From an uncultured Clostridia bacterium (lineage in GTDB: Bacteria; Bacillota; Clostridia; Oscillospirales; Acutalibacteraceae), in contig CALGUK010000039.1 of NCBI GenBank assembly GCA_937920235.1, positions 42,242 through 106,241 on the forward strand: a stretch of DNA of 64,000 bases. The letters are read 5' to 3'. The notes under the pieces were generated by a model. The model searched no databases, was not told where the DNA came from, and saw only the letters and a program-made list of their open reading frames with translations. The position numbers and the translations under genes were made by a program. Positions 43,638 through 51,891 of this stretch are shown here, one piece after another. How positions within the stretch are numbered: the first letter of the stretch is position 1; every line of letters starts with the position of its first letter.

Positions 43638-44543
43638 TTATGCCTCTTTAAATCCGCCGTTAAGAACAACAACAAAATCAACGATAGCATCAGCCTGAGC
43701 AACGTCAACCGTAAGTCCCATAGCCTTGATCTGAAGCTGTTTAAGTGAGATGTTAACCACATAGCTCCAAGTACCGTTAACGATCATTCCGTTACCGTCA
43801 ACCAAAACCTTGAGTCTCGGATTAGTATAATCAAGACGGACATTTTCGTCAGCTATTACAGCATCCATACCAAGTCCCGAGAACTGTCCGATAACCTCAT
43901 CAATATCACCTACGACTGATATTGCATGTCCTACAGAACCACTGTACATATTGCCGTTGGCACCGTCTGTCTGAGGATTGAGAATCATCTCAATTACTGT
44001 ATAGTTACCGCTCTTATATGCTCTTGCGGCATAAACGTCGGAAGCAACAAGATTCTGGTGACCGCCTGTGATGCCTGTGATATTCTTCGAGTTGTTTTTA
44101 AGTGCCTGGTTCATAACACCGCTTGCGAAGTTGAGTAATGTGTCGTTGATTCCGGGCGCATTGAGTTCTCTGAGAGTCATCTGCTGATATGAAGTAACAC
44201 TTGAATGAGTTCTGCCGGCACATGTTTTATATGCCTCAACAATCTGCGATTTTGTCCACTGAGCAGGATTATCTGACAAATGCTGACCGGTCTGAGAATT
44301 ATTATTCTGAGTATTATTCTGTGTGTTATTCTGAGTATTGTTCTGAATATTATTCTGAGAATTGTTATTCTGAACATTTCCGTTAATTGTTCCGTTTGCG
44401 ATTAACTGGTTGTAATATTCCATCATTTCTTTACAGTTACAGCCACAATCACACTCACCGTCTTCTTTATCATTATTACAAGCCGTTAAAGCGAAAAGCA
44501 TTGAAACAGCGAGAAGAAGAGCAAGAATTCTTTTAAGTTTCAT
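43638..44543 (-). CDS. Secreted lipoprotein, paralogue A of an unnamed three-member family
   Basis: 301 residues from ATG 44541-44543 (GGGAGG 7 bases upstream). Signal peptide with lipobox ALTAC, then a Cys-rich patch (CDCGCNCK), a low-complexity linker of repeated QNNT/QNNS units encoded by 12-base tandem repeats, and a domain of about 200 residues. The domain starts PAQWTKSQIVEAYKTCAGR and has ITGGHQNLVASDVYAARAYK, YTVIEMILNPQTDG, GSVGHAISVVGDI and ends VLNGGFKEA. The same domain occurs in the genes at 49802 and 50933. Function unknown; a one-domain extracellular binding protein or a lipid-binding sandwich is possible. Confidence 0.75.
   Translation of the reverse strand: MKLKRILALLLAVSMLFALTACNNDKEDGECDCGCNCKEMMEYYNQLIANGTINGNVQNNNSQNNIQNNTQNNTQNNTQNNNSQTGQHLSDNPAQWTKSQIVEAYKTCAGRTHSSVTSYQQMTLRELNAPGINDTLLNFASGVMNQALKNNSKNITGITGGHQNLVASDVYAARAYKSGNYTVIEMILNPQTDGANGNMYSGSVGHAISVVGDIDEVIGQFSGLGMDAVIADENVRLDYTNPRLKVLVDGNGMIVNGTWSYVVNISLKQLQIKAMGLTVDVAQADAIVDFVVVLNGGFKEA
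44297..44374. repeat. 12-bp tandem repeats coding for QNNT units
   Basis: Five to six imperfect copies of TTATTCTGAGTA (plus-strand reading) lie in the linker of the lipoprotein gene. Multiples of 3 keep the frame, so the linker length can change by slippage without breaking the gene. Confidence 0.8.
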
Positions 44544-44576
44544 AACAATATCCTCCCGAGATACATATATGAACAT

Positions 44577-44605
44577 ATTCTACTATAAATGTCGGTCTTT
44601 GTCAA
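44577..44605 (-). promoter_or_regulatory. SigA promoter of paralogue A
   Basis: TTGACA, 17 bases, TAGAAT on the minus strand, 34 bases before the start codon. Confidence 0.78.
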
Positions 44606-44616
44606 TTAAAAAAGGG

Positions 44617-44657
44617 TAAAAAAGAACCGACGATTTCATCGTCGGTTAACTTTTTTG
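44617..44657 (-). terminator. Terminator of the 59-residue protein gene
   Basis: AACCGACGAT pairs with ATCGTCGGTT; on the minus strand TTCTTTTTT follows. The plus strand also shows a T run. Confidence 0.82.
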
Positions 44658-44667
44658 TTATCATAAC

Positions 44668-44847
44668 TTAGATAGCGTCTGTGTTCGGGATTTCCGGAAC
44701 AGGAGCAACTTCTTCAACAACAGGAGCTTCTGTTGAGGGCTCTTCTCTGTTGCAGAGTAAGCAAGCAAAACCTGCAACTGATACTGAGCTAACGAGAGTA
44801 AGCACTAAGCTGAAAATGATAGCTAACTTTGTGAACTTTGTTTTCAT
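44668..44847 (-). CDS. Small exported protein, 59 residues
   Basis: ATG 44845-44847 follows GGAGG with 8-base spacing and a full-consensus promoter. The product reads MKTKFTKLAIIFSLVLTLVS, then SSVSVAGFACLLCNREEPST and a tail rich in P, E and V (EAPVVEEVAPVPEIPNTDAI). It looks like a signal peptide or single membrane anchor with a short acidic outer tail and two Cys near the boundary. No family is recognised. The promoter, RBS and terminator together make a real gene likely. Confidence 0.72.
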   Translation of the reverse strand: MKTKFTKLAIIFSLVLTLVSSVSVAGFACLLCNREEPSTEAPVVEEVAPVPEIPNTDAI

Positions 44848-44895
44848 TTTACATTACCTCCGTAAAAATGCATGCATTTAAATTTTTACGATTAA

Positions 44896-44924
44896 ATTAT
44901 AGCAACAAAAATCAATAATGTCAA
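44896..44924 (-). promoter_or_regulatory. Full-consensus SigA promoter of the 59-residue protein gene
   Basis: TTGACA (44919-44924), 17 bases, TATAAT (44896-44901) on the minus strand. High expression is expected. Confidence 0.88.
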
Positions 44925-44999
44925 CACATTTATTTCTATATTTAGATATTTTTTTAAAATTTTTTCAATTATTTCAATAAATATGCTGTTTTTATAAGA

Positions 45000-46439
45000 T
45001 TATGACTTCTTTTTAACATACCAATTGATAATTTTATCAACAAAGCTCTTCTTTTCCGACTCGGAATCCCCTCCCGGAGCAACAGCAGAGCTGTCTGACA
45101 GGTCGAGGTCTTCCGCATTGAGCTTATATGAATTTGCAAAAATATCAATAACCTGCTTACGAACCATTCCTCTGAGAGGAATATGAGAAATCATACCGTA
45201 GGTTGCCGCCTGGCCCTTTTGTGCAAGTTCCGGATTAGCACGGACAACCTCAACAGCATCCTTGAGGTCCTTGATGAATTCTTCAATGACCTTTTCGTGA
45301 GGAGCAGTTACCATAGCGTGCAGAGCATCGGGCATCTGAAGTCTGTCAATATGCCATCCTTTTTCTTCCATCACGTCACCGACCGCAAAGATATTTACAT
45401 CCCTATCAATTGAACGGAAGGCAAGAAGGCTCACAACAGGCTTGCCTATAATCTCAAAGCAACCTATTTTGCATATTTCGTCCTTCAGAAGCTGAGAAAC
45501 CTCGATCGTTTTCTTTGCAAGTGAGACATAGCCTTCAACACCGTTTGCCTGTATAGCCGCCCAAGCCGCAGCATAAGCACCGCCGGGACGCGTTCCGAGA
45601 AATGCGGGAGAGGCAAAAACTCCACCCGGCCAATCCTGATTTGCAAATACCTGATGTCTGAAATAGTCAATATTGCGATAGAGAATACAGGAAGCACCTT
45701 TTGCGGCAAAACCGTATTTATGAATATCTGCCGAAATTGAAGTTACACCTTCAACTCTGAAATCCCAGAGAGGCAGCTCAATTCCTGCCATTTCCATAAA
45801 TGGAAGAATATATCCGCCGACACAACTGTCAACATGGAGGGGGACCTTATGCTCAACGGCAATTTTACCGAGTTTTTCAATCGGGTCGATAATTCCGTGA
45901 GGATATTCGGGAGCTGAACCGAGAATCATAACAGTATTCCTGTTTATCATCTTTTCAACAGCTTTTACATCAACCTGCCAATTTTCGTCAAGAGGAGCAC
46001 GTCTGATTTTCACTCCGAAATATTCCGCACCCTTATCCCAGGCAACATGTGCTGTTTCGGGAATAATCATCTCAGGTTTTTTTATACCCTTGGAACGACC
46101 TAAATCGCGGTATGTTTTAACCGCAAGCATACAGCTCTCCGTTCCGCAGGAGGTCATAACACCGCAAGCCTCATAATCCACGTGGAACAGGTCTGCGGTA
46201 AAACGCAAAACCTCTTTTTCGAGTCTTTTAAGGCTCTTGAACGCTGTCGGATTAAGTCCGTTCGCGGAAAAATACTTTGAATACGCATCATTCAAAAACT
46301 GAGTATATTCCTCATTGAGATAATAAACAAGGCTCCAGGTCTTTGCCTCTTTATATTTAGGGTCATCCTTACCGAATGAGTCAAGCTCCTTGAGTATTTC
46401 TTCAAAAGGTCTGCCCTTTTCCGGAACATTTTTATTCAT
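45000..46439 (-). CDS. Sphingosine-1-phosphate-lyase-like PLP enzyme (group II decarboxylase fold)
   Basis: 479 residues. It aligns by eye along its whole core with sphingosine-1-phosphate lyase: VMTSCGTESCMLAVKTYRDL (97-112), PETAHVAWDKGAEYFGVK, YPHGIIDPIEKLGKIA, VPLHVDSCVGGYILPFME (D204 for the PLP nitrogen), VTSISADIHKYGFAAKGAS (H240, K241 Schiff base), WPGGVFASP and GTRPGGAYAAAWAA. The S1P lyase reaction splits phosphorylated long-chain bases into an aldehyde and phosphoethanolamine. Eukaryotic and Legionella forms carry a membrane helix; this one lacks it. Glutamate- or aromatic-acid decarboxylase relatives remain possible. It is the last gene of the operon beginning at 50785, after DUF819 by 15 bases. 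Confidence 0.82.
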   Translation of the reverse strand: MNKNVPEKGRPFEEILKELDSFGKDDPKYKEAKTWSLVYYLNEEYTQFLNDAYSKYFSANGLNPTAFKSLKRLEKEVLRFTADLFHVDYEACGVMTSCGTESCMLAVKTYRDLGRSKGIKKPEMIIPETAHVAWDKGAEYFGVKIRRAPLDENWQVDVKAVEKMINRNTVMILGSAPEYPHGIIDPIEKLGKIAVEHKVPLHVDSCVGGYILPFMEMAGIELPLWDFRVEGVTSISADIHKYGFAAKGASCILYRNIDYFRHQVFANQDWPGGVFASPAFLGTRPGGAYAAAWAAIQANGVEGYVSLAKKTIEVSQLLKDEICKIGCFEIIGKPVVSLLAFRSIDRDVNIFAVGDVMEEKGWHIDRLQMPDALHAMVTAPHEKVIEEFIKDLKDAVEVVRANPELAQKGQAATYGMISHIPLRGMVRKQVIDIFANSYKLNAEDLDLSDSSAVAPGGDSESEKKSFVDKIINWYVKKKS

Positions 46440-46453
46440 TTGTATAAGCCTCC

Positions 46454-47599
46454 TCAGAACGGAAGATTTTCAAGAATAATATGCATGAAAATGCCGAGAT
46501 AGTTTCCTATTGCATATCCGATGATGCCTGTTGTAAGTCCCGATACAAGAACTGCATTGTTATTAAGGGCTGCAGCCGCAACGGGTACAAACGGCGGTGA
46601 ACATATTGCCGAAACGGATGTGACAATCATCGTATCGGTATCCACCTTTGCAAATTTACAAAGAAGTGCGTGTAAAAGCATACTTCCGAAAATAGAAACC
46701 GCAACATATATCAGAATTGTGTAATCAAAGTTTACGATTTCTGAGAAATCAGCCATTGTTGCAACCGTGAAGCAGAAAATATAAATAATATACATACCTA
46801 AAGGTGTGGTTTTCTTTATTTCTCGGACAGGCTTGATAAAGGAGCAGACAATGGACAGCGTTGTGATGAGAAGTATTGTTACGGCTGTTTCGTATCCCTT
46901 GACAAATGTTCCTGCAACATATGATATACCTACAATTACCGCTGAAAGCAGAAATGCAAGAACAAGTTTGCCTATAATATGTGGCTTTGCCATACCCTTA
47001 TAGCTGTTATCATCTTCAATTTCGCCGACATCTGTATTCGTTTCACCCTGATATGCAGGCAGACGGAACACCTTGCGGAAGAAGCTTCTTCCCACAGAGG
47101 TAAGGAAAAGCATATATACGGCTGAAACTACCATATCAACGGTATTGAACATTATATATGAGTTTTCCGGAATGTCTCTTGCCGCGGCTATTGAAGCCAC
47201 ATTGACCGTACCGCCGGTATAAACACCGATTGCCAATGCTCCGTAGTCTGCCGAGTTCGGATTTCCGCCTCTGAAAATCATGTGGAGAACGAAAACAACA
47301 ATTACGATTGAGGCAACGGCAAGTCCCATACAAATAAGACCTTTTTTGGCGGTTTTAAGCCATTTTCTGACATCTATCGAAAAAAGTATCAACGGCAGAG
47401 CAAGGCAGACACTGACATCCTGAATTGTGGTCTGGATACCCGTAAAGCTTTCGGGTATCAAACCGATATTGCCCACAAGCATACCGAGAAAGTAGCATAT
47501 AAGGACAACACCGATTTTTCCTATGATTTTAACTCTATTGCTCAGCCAGATAATAGGAGCGGGAATTAAAAGGAATAATATTGCAAGCAAAATATTCAA
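46454..47599 (-). CDS. DUF819 family membrane protein
   Basis: 381 residues with 10-11 membrane segments. VYTGGTVNVASIAAARDIPE is the diagnostic block of DUF819 (YjcL-like), and it recurs in weaker form in the second half (SAICSPPFVPVAAAALNNNA). The family resembles CPA/gluconate-type transporters, with no proven substrate. It lies between the GH3-type enzyme (21 bases) and the S1P-lyase-like enzyme (15 bases), so it could carry their substrate or product. Confidence 0.87.
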   Translation of the reverse strand: MNILLAILFLLIPAPIIWLSNRVKIIGKIGVVLICYFLGMLVGNIGLIPESFTGIQTTIQDVSVCLALPLILFSIDVRKWLKTAKKGLICMGLAVASIVIVVFVLHMIFRGGNPNSADYGALAIGVYTGGTVNVASIAAARDIPENSYIMFNTVDMVVSAVYMLFLTSVGRSFFRKVFRLPAYQGETNTDVGEIEDDNSYKGMAKPHIIGKLVLAFLLSAVIVGISYVAGTFVKGYETAVTILLITTLSIVCSFIKPVREIKKTTPLGMYIIYIFCFTVATMADFSEIVNFDYTILIYVAVSIFGSMLLHALLCKFAKVDTDTMIVTSVSAICSPPFVPVAAAALNNNAVLVSGLTTGIIGYAIGNYLGIFMHIILENLPF

Positions 47600-47620
47600 A
47601 TTTTTTGCCTCCGGATCTTA

Positions 47621-49330
47621 TTATTTAAGAGAGTCTCGAACGTGAGATAAGAAGAAATCACGTCTGTCTTCGTTATCAATAACCTTGATAGGCTTAACCT
47701 GATTAAGATTTGCTCCGCGGCTCTTGAGAACCTCGCGGTAATCCTCGTATGTTCCGTTGCGAAGGAACTTAACCTCACAATGACCGAGAGCACCGTTTCT
47801 GAGAAGCGGAGGCACAAGAACGTTGGTCTCACAGAGTCTCTTCTCAAAGATTTCAGCATATCTTACACATTCACTGTCAGGAATATCGTTCACAGGCTCA
47901 ATAAGGACGCAGTAATGTCCCGGTGAAGTTGTACGGTCAGGATAAATGCTGTATCCGACAAATTCCTCGTTAACCTCTTCTGAAAGATCATTAACGAGCA
48001 GGTCAAAAGCAGTCTGATTGATTTTTTCACCGCTGATATTTGCAATCTGATTTCTTCTGTAAAGGAATGTGATTTTGGGCGACTGCTTATAGAAGCCTGT
48101 TACACGGACAACATCTTCGATTCTGTATCTGTAGAGACCACTCATATTTGTTACGATAATTTCATAATCCTTACCGACTTCAAGTTCGGAGATTGTAAGC
48201 GGTTTTGCATCTTCTGGAGCATCAAGAGGAAGAAACTCGTAAAATCCGTTCTGCGGAAGCATTACATATTCAAAGGAGTTAAGCTCTATCGGAACAGCCA
48301 TAAGACCTTCAGATGCAGCATAGCCGAGATAATGAATCGGGATGTCGGGTCCGATGTATCGGCGGAGTTTCTTTGCATAAAGAGAAAGACTGCCCGTTCC
48401 CATACCGTAAAGCCAGCCTGTTCTTGGCCATATTCTCGGCACAATGGCTTCTTCATCAAAGCCTTTTCTGAATTCTTTTCTGAGCTGTTCTGCTCTTTCA
48501 GGCATAGGCTTGAGCTTTTTAAGCAGCTTTGCACGAACCTCGGGAGGACATACTATATTTTCGTTTATAGTTCCCTTTTCGATGTCATCGCAGAGCATTT
48601 CCCAGTTATTTTCAAGATAGAAGAACATTGCTTCAAGCATTGTGATAAACACGGTACCGAGATAGCTCACATCGTCACGCATAAGAGCCCAACGCAATTT
48701 CATATAGTGCATATCCATCGGCTCTCTTGTTTCGGGATACATTACCTCGCGGGGAGATGTTACGAAGAAGCGTGTGATGGGTTTAAGGAAAAGCATCGGG
48801 TGAGCCGCAAGACCTGCTGCGATCTGACCGCTCGGTGTTCTGTGGTGAAGGACCTCAATAGTGAGGAGACCTCTCTGAGGAGGCATTTTCTTTCCCTGAC
48901 TCTTAAACCATTTATATGCACAGCCGACGGGAGCGGAGAAGCTGAAGCACTGACAGCACCAGGTTGCCCAGCGTCCCATAGGAATAAGCTTTGATTTACC
49001 CGTACTTCCCGACGACTCGTTATATCTGCCGATATGCTTTGCGGTGATAAGATTTTTCTCACCGTTATTTGCCATTCTCTCAATATAAGGTGCGTAATCC
49101 GAATACTGTGAATAAGGAACTATTCTCTGATAATCATCCACAGATTTTACGTCCTTGAAATTATGTAATTTGCCGTAAACAGTATTTTTATTTGCACGCA
49201 TAAGCTTTTTAAGATTTCTCTCTTGCTGCCATACTGCATGATGTGAATAAAATCCGAGTTTCAGATGCTCCATACGTCCGAGCATAGAACCGAAATTGAC
49301 AAAAACGCGACCCAACAAATCCATTTTCAT
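47621..49330 (-). CDS. GH3-family acyl-adenylating enzyme (acid-amido synthetase-like)
   Basis: 569 residues. The ANL-type phosphate loop is ESSGSTGKSKLIPM (105-118), then LAAHPMLFLKPITRF, IPIHYLGYAASEGLMAVPIE, LPQNGFYEFLPL, IVTNMSGLYRYRIEDVVRV and ISGEKINQTAFDLLV, all in GH3 order. In plants GH3 enzymes adenylate a carboxylic acid and join it to an amino acid. Bacterial members have no settled role. Here it would adenylate a lipid or aromatic acid. It overlaps the GtrA-like gene's stop by four bases (ATGA). Confidence 0.85.
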   Translation of the reverse strand: MKMDLLGRVFVNFGSMLGRMEHLKLGFYSHHAVWQQERNLKKLMRANKNTVYGKLHNFKDVKSVDDYQRIVPYSQYSDYAPYIERMANNGEKNLITAKHIGRYNESSGSTGKSKLIPMGRWATWCCQCFSFSAPVGCAYKWFKSQGKKMPPQRGLLTIEVLHHRTPSGQIAAGLAAHPMLFLKPITRFFVTSPREVMYPETREPMDMHYMKLRWALMRDDVSYLGTVFITMLEAMFFYLENNWEMLCDDIEKGTINENIVCPPEVRAKLLKKLKPMPERAEQLRKEFRKGFDEEAIVPRIWPRTGWLYGMGTGSLSLYAKKLRRYIGPDIPIHYLGYAASEGLMAVPIELNSFEYVMLPQNGFYEFLPLDAPEDAKPLTISELEVGKDYEIIVTNMSGLYRYRIEDVVRVTGFYKQSPKITFLYRRNQIANISGEKINQTAFDLLVNDLSEEVNEEFVGYSIYPDRTTSPGHYCVLIEPVNDIPDSECVRYAEIFEKRLCETNVLVPPLLRNGALGHCEVKFLRNGTYEDYREVLKSRGANLNQVKPIKVIDNEDRRDFFLSHVRDSLK

Positions 49331-49797
49331 TTCTCCTCTTTTTTATCATTAAAAATAAAAATCTTACAAATTATAAAGTTGACAATTCCCATTACAAAGG
49401 TCACCGTCAGTTTTGATATAAGACGTACCGTTTCCTCACCGAGCAGCTCCGTAAGCTCTTCGGACAGACCGAAAAGCTTTATCATAAGCTCAATTAATTC
49501 TGTTGTTGACCAGGAAAAAGCAACGATCAGCACCGCAAACAGCGGTAAAATCTTCAGAATATTTTTCTTGCTGTGAAAAACCCAGAAGTAGTTCACAAAA
49601 AATCTTACAAAAAAGAAAATTATAATACTGACCGTATTGGCAACCGCAAGTGTTGTAAATCTCTGTGCAAGAATTGTTCCGTCAAACATCTTATACAAAG
49701 GATTCAGAGAGAGACTCTCCAGAATCGTCACCACAAAGCCCATTAAAAAGTTCTTTAAAAACTGAATGAGCGTATCATTCTGATTTATTTTTTTCAT
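49327..49797 (-). CDS. GtrA-like membrane protein
   Basis: 156 residues from ATG 49795-49797; an in-frame GTG at 49815 is an alternative. Four membrane segments with FLKNFLMGFVVTILE, ANTVSIIIFFFVRFFVNYFWVFHSKK and a final IVNFIICKIFIFN, the GtrA layout. GtrA-type proteins are thought to help move lipid-linked sugars (undecaprenyl- or bactoprenol-glucose). It starts inside or just after the stop of the lipoprotein gene and overlaps the GH3-type gene. Confidence 0.72.
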   Translation of the reverse strand: MKKINQNDTLIQFLKNFLMGFVVTILESLSLNPLYKMFDGTILAQRFTTLAVANTVSIIIFFFVRFFVNYFWVFHSKKNILKILPLFAVLIVAFSWSTTELIELMIKLFGLSEELTELLGEETVRLISKLTVTFVMGIVNFIICKIFIFNDKKEEK

Positions 49798-49801
49798 ATT
49801 A

Positions 49802-50785
49802 TCAGAATCCGCCACCGGTTGTAATTACATAGTTGATTTCGGTTGTGGCATTCTCAACAACAACCTTTTCAATCCAAAGGTTTCTGACCTCAAGATCAAC
49901 CATATAGCGCCAAGTGCCCTTTTCGATTATTCCCTTGTCATTGATTTTAACCTTTACCGTGGGATTGACATAGCGCAGCTCTACAAAAGCATCCTTGAAA
50001 TTGATTGTCCAGTTCGGGAACTGATCTGCAACAACAGCGATATTTCCGACTACCGAAATAGCGTGACCGACCGTACCCTTGAAGGTATCACCGTATGCAT
50101 CGTCAACCTGCTCAACCATTGTCATCTCAACTATGGTATAATTGCCCTCTTTATAAGCCTTTGCTGTTTTTGCATCTGACGGAACGAGGTCATTGTATCC
50201 GCCCGTTATTCCGTCGAACTCGGTTGAATTTGCTTTGAGTGCCGCTTGGATAATCGGTTCTGCAAGTCCTATAAGAAATTCAAGAGCACCGTTATTGAGC
50301 TTGACATCCATACCGTTATCCATAGTCATTTTCTGGATGGATTTTGCAGATTTTGACTTTTGCGCAGCCGTTTTATAGAAGTTTACTACTTCTGCTTTTG
50401 TCCATTCCTTAGGATCAGCAGGAAGTTCTCTCTGCGGCTCCTGATTTTCCTCAGCAGCGTCATTACCGTCGGCAACTTCACCCGGCTCAGTCGCTTCGTT
50501 TTCGTTCTGAACGGCATCTCCGTTTTCACCGCCGAAATCACTGTTACCCGCATTATCACCCGAGGCACTGCCTGTACTGTTACCCGCATCAATCACGTTG
50601 CCGCTTGCCGAAGATTCCAAATGTTTATCCGCAGTGGATTTACCGATTGCAACAACACTCACCGTCATTACAACAGCCAGAAGAATTGCAAGAAAGCTTG
50701 TGAAGTTTGCAGATGATTTTTCTTTCTTAATTTTTTTGATCTCTGCCTGTTCAGGCGTTAAAGGTGTTTTTGATTTTGCCATCAT
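49802..50785 (-). CDS. Exported protein, paralogue B of the unnamed family
   Basis: 327 residues from ATG 50783-50785 (AAGGGG 5 bases upstream). A charged, Lys-rich start (KSKTPLTPEQAEIKKIKKEK) precedes one membrane segment (about 32-52), so this member is anchored by an uncleaved helix rather than a lipobox. An acidic, disordered linker follows (G/N/E/D-rich), then the domain: PKEWTKAEVVNFYKTAAQK, ITGGYNDLVPSDAKTAKAYK, NYTIVEMTMVEQVDDAYGD, GTVGHAISVVGNI and an end ITTGGGF. First gene of the GtrA-GH3-DUF819-S1P-lyase-like operon. Confidence 0.75.
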   Translation of the reverse strand: MMAKSKTPLTPEQAEIKKIKKEKSSANFTSFLAILLAVVMTVSVVAIGKSTADKHLESSASGNVIDAGNSTGSASGDNAGNSDFGGENGDAVQNENEATEPGEVADGNDAAEENQEPQRELPADPKEWTKAEVVNFYKTAAQKSKSAKSIQKMTMDNGMDVKLNNGALEFLIGLAEPIIQAALKANSTEFDGITGGYNDLVPSDAKTAKAYKEGNYTIVEMTMVEQVDDAYGDTFKGTVGHAISVVGNIAVVADQFPNWTINFKDAFVELRYVNPTVKVKINDKGIIEKGTWRYMVDLEVRNLWIEKVVVENATTEINYVITTGGGF

Positions 50786-50817
50786 AACATTCCCCTTCAT
50801 TACATTTATATTTATAC

Positions 50818-50846
50818 ATTTTACCGCTGTTTTGTCTATTTGTCAA
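50818..50846 (-). promoter_or_regulatory. SigA promoter of the lipoprotein B-GtrA-GH3-DUF819-S1P-lyase-like operon
   Basis: TTGACA, 17 bases, TAAAAT on the minus strand, about 33 bases before the start of paralogue B. Confidence 0.78.
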
Positions 50847-50932
50847 CGGAGTTGCTGTTAAATAACCTATTTTTAAAGATAAAACTAAAGGCGGAGTATA
50901 AACTCCGCCGCTGAAATATGCTGTTTACCGAA

Positions 50933-51829
50933 TCAGAAACCTCCGCCCGTTGTGATTACGTATTTGATTTCGGCATCTGCTTTTTTGACCGTGATGTTGT
51001 CAATCTGAAGATTTCTTATATAAACCTGAGCAATATAACTCCAAGTTCCTTTTTCGATAATACCCTTGCTGTTTATTTTTACCTTGACCGTAGGTTCTGC
51101 ATAATGAACCTTGATATCTGCTTTTTCAAACTTAATATCAAATGCCGGGAATTGCTCTGCCGCCTTAGCGACATTACCAAGGACATTTATGGCATGGCCT
51201 ACACTTCCGTCGTGCATATCGCCGTATATTCCGTCGGTTTGTTCCACCATTGTCATTTCGATAACAGTGTAATCTCCCTGCTTATATGCTTTGGCATTTG
51301 CCGCGTCAGAGGCCACAAGCTTTGTGAATCCGCCTGTAAGACCGTTATAAGTCGTGGTATTATTTTTAAGAACAGTATTTATAACCGGCTTAATAATATT
51401 AAGGAAAAATCCGAGAGCCCCGTCACCGTCGTTGACAATCAACTTCGGCATTGTCATCGTCTGAGAGGATTTTGCAGTAGGATGTGTTTTTATTGCAGAC
51501 TGCTTATAAAATGCAACAATTTCAGCCTTTGTCCACTCGGCAGGGTCATCGGGAAGCACACGCTCTTCTGACTCGTTGTCGGATTTATCAGGTTCCTTAT
51601 CACCATTATTCTGAACCTTATTGTTTTCATCGCTCACCGGTTCATCTGAAGCGTCCTCATCACTACTTGTATCTTCGTCCTTAATATCTATATCGTTTGA
51701 ATTTACAGCCTGATCCGATGTTTGCTCTTCACCGCTATCTCCGGTTGAAGACGGTTTTTCCTCAGGATTACACGCAACAAAAGTAAAAATCAATGATATC
51801 ACTAATAAAATTGAAAGAATCTTTTTCAT
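50933..51829 (-). CDS. Secreted lipoprotein, paralogue C of the unnamed family
   Basis: 298 residues. Lipobox FTFVAC (Cys near 20), an acidic Ser/Asp/Glu linker (about 25-90), then the family domain: PAEWTKAEIVAFYKQSAIK, LTGGFTKLVASDAANAKAYK, YTVIEMTMVEQTDGIYGD, GSVGHAINVLGNV and the end VITTGGGF. It is close to paralogue B in the domain but differs in anchor and linker. Own promoter directly upstream, which starts within the end of the preceding ceramidase-like gene region. Confidence 0.76.
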   Translation of the reverse strand: MKKILSILLVISLIFTFVACNPEEKPSSTGDSGEEQTSDQAVNSNDIDIKDEDTSSDEDASDEPVSDENNKVQNNGDKEPDKSDNESEERVLPDDPAEWTKAEIVAFYKQSAIKTHPTAKSSQTMTMPKLIVNDGDGALGFFLNIIKPVINTVLKNNTTTYNGLTGGFTKLVASDAANAKAYKQGDYTVIEMTMVEQTDGIYGDMHDGSVGHAINVLGNVAKAAEQFPAFDIKFEKADIKVHYAEPTVKVKINSKGIIEKGTWSYIAQVYIRNLQIDNITVKKADAEIKYVITTGGGF

Positions 51830-51862
51830 TGTAAAAACCTCCTGAATATATTTTACACAAAC

Positions 51863-51891
51863 ATATTACGATAATTCATGCTTTTTGTCAA
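51863..51891 (-). promoter_or_regulatory. SigA promoter of paralogue C
   Basis: TTGACA, 17 bases, TAATAT on the minus strand. It begins immediately after the stop codon of the gene at 51892. Confidence 0.75.

Noticed and set aside
44297..44374. CRISPR array
   Set aside because: The repeats are 12-base coding units without spacers, inside a lipoprotein gene; no cas genes in the window.
48332..48994. 220-residue open frame on the plus strand
   Set aside because: It is antisense to the well-supported GH3-type gene, has no RBS and reads as an unnatural Cys/His-rich mix.
50918..51571. 217-residue open frame on the plus strand
   Set aside because: Antisense to lipoprotein paralogue C; Cys-rich shadow composition and no RBS.
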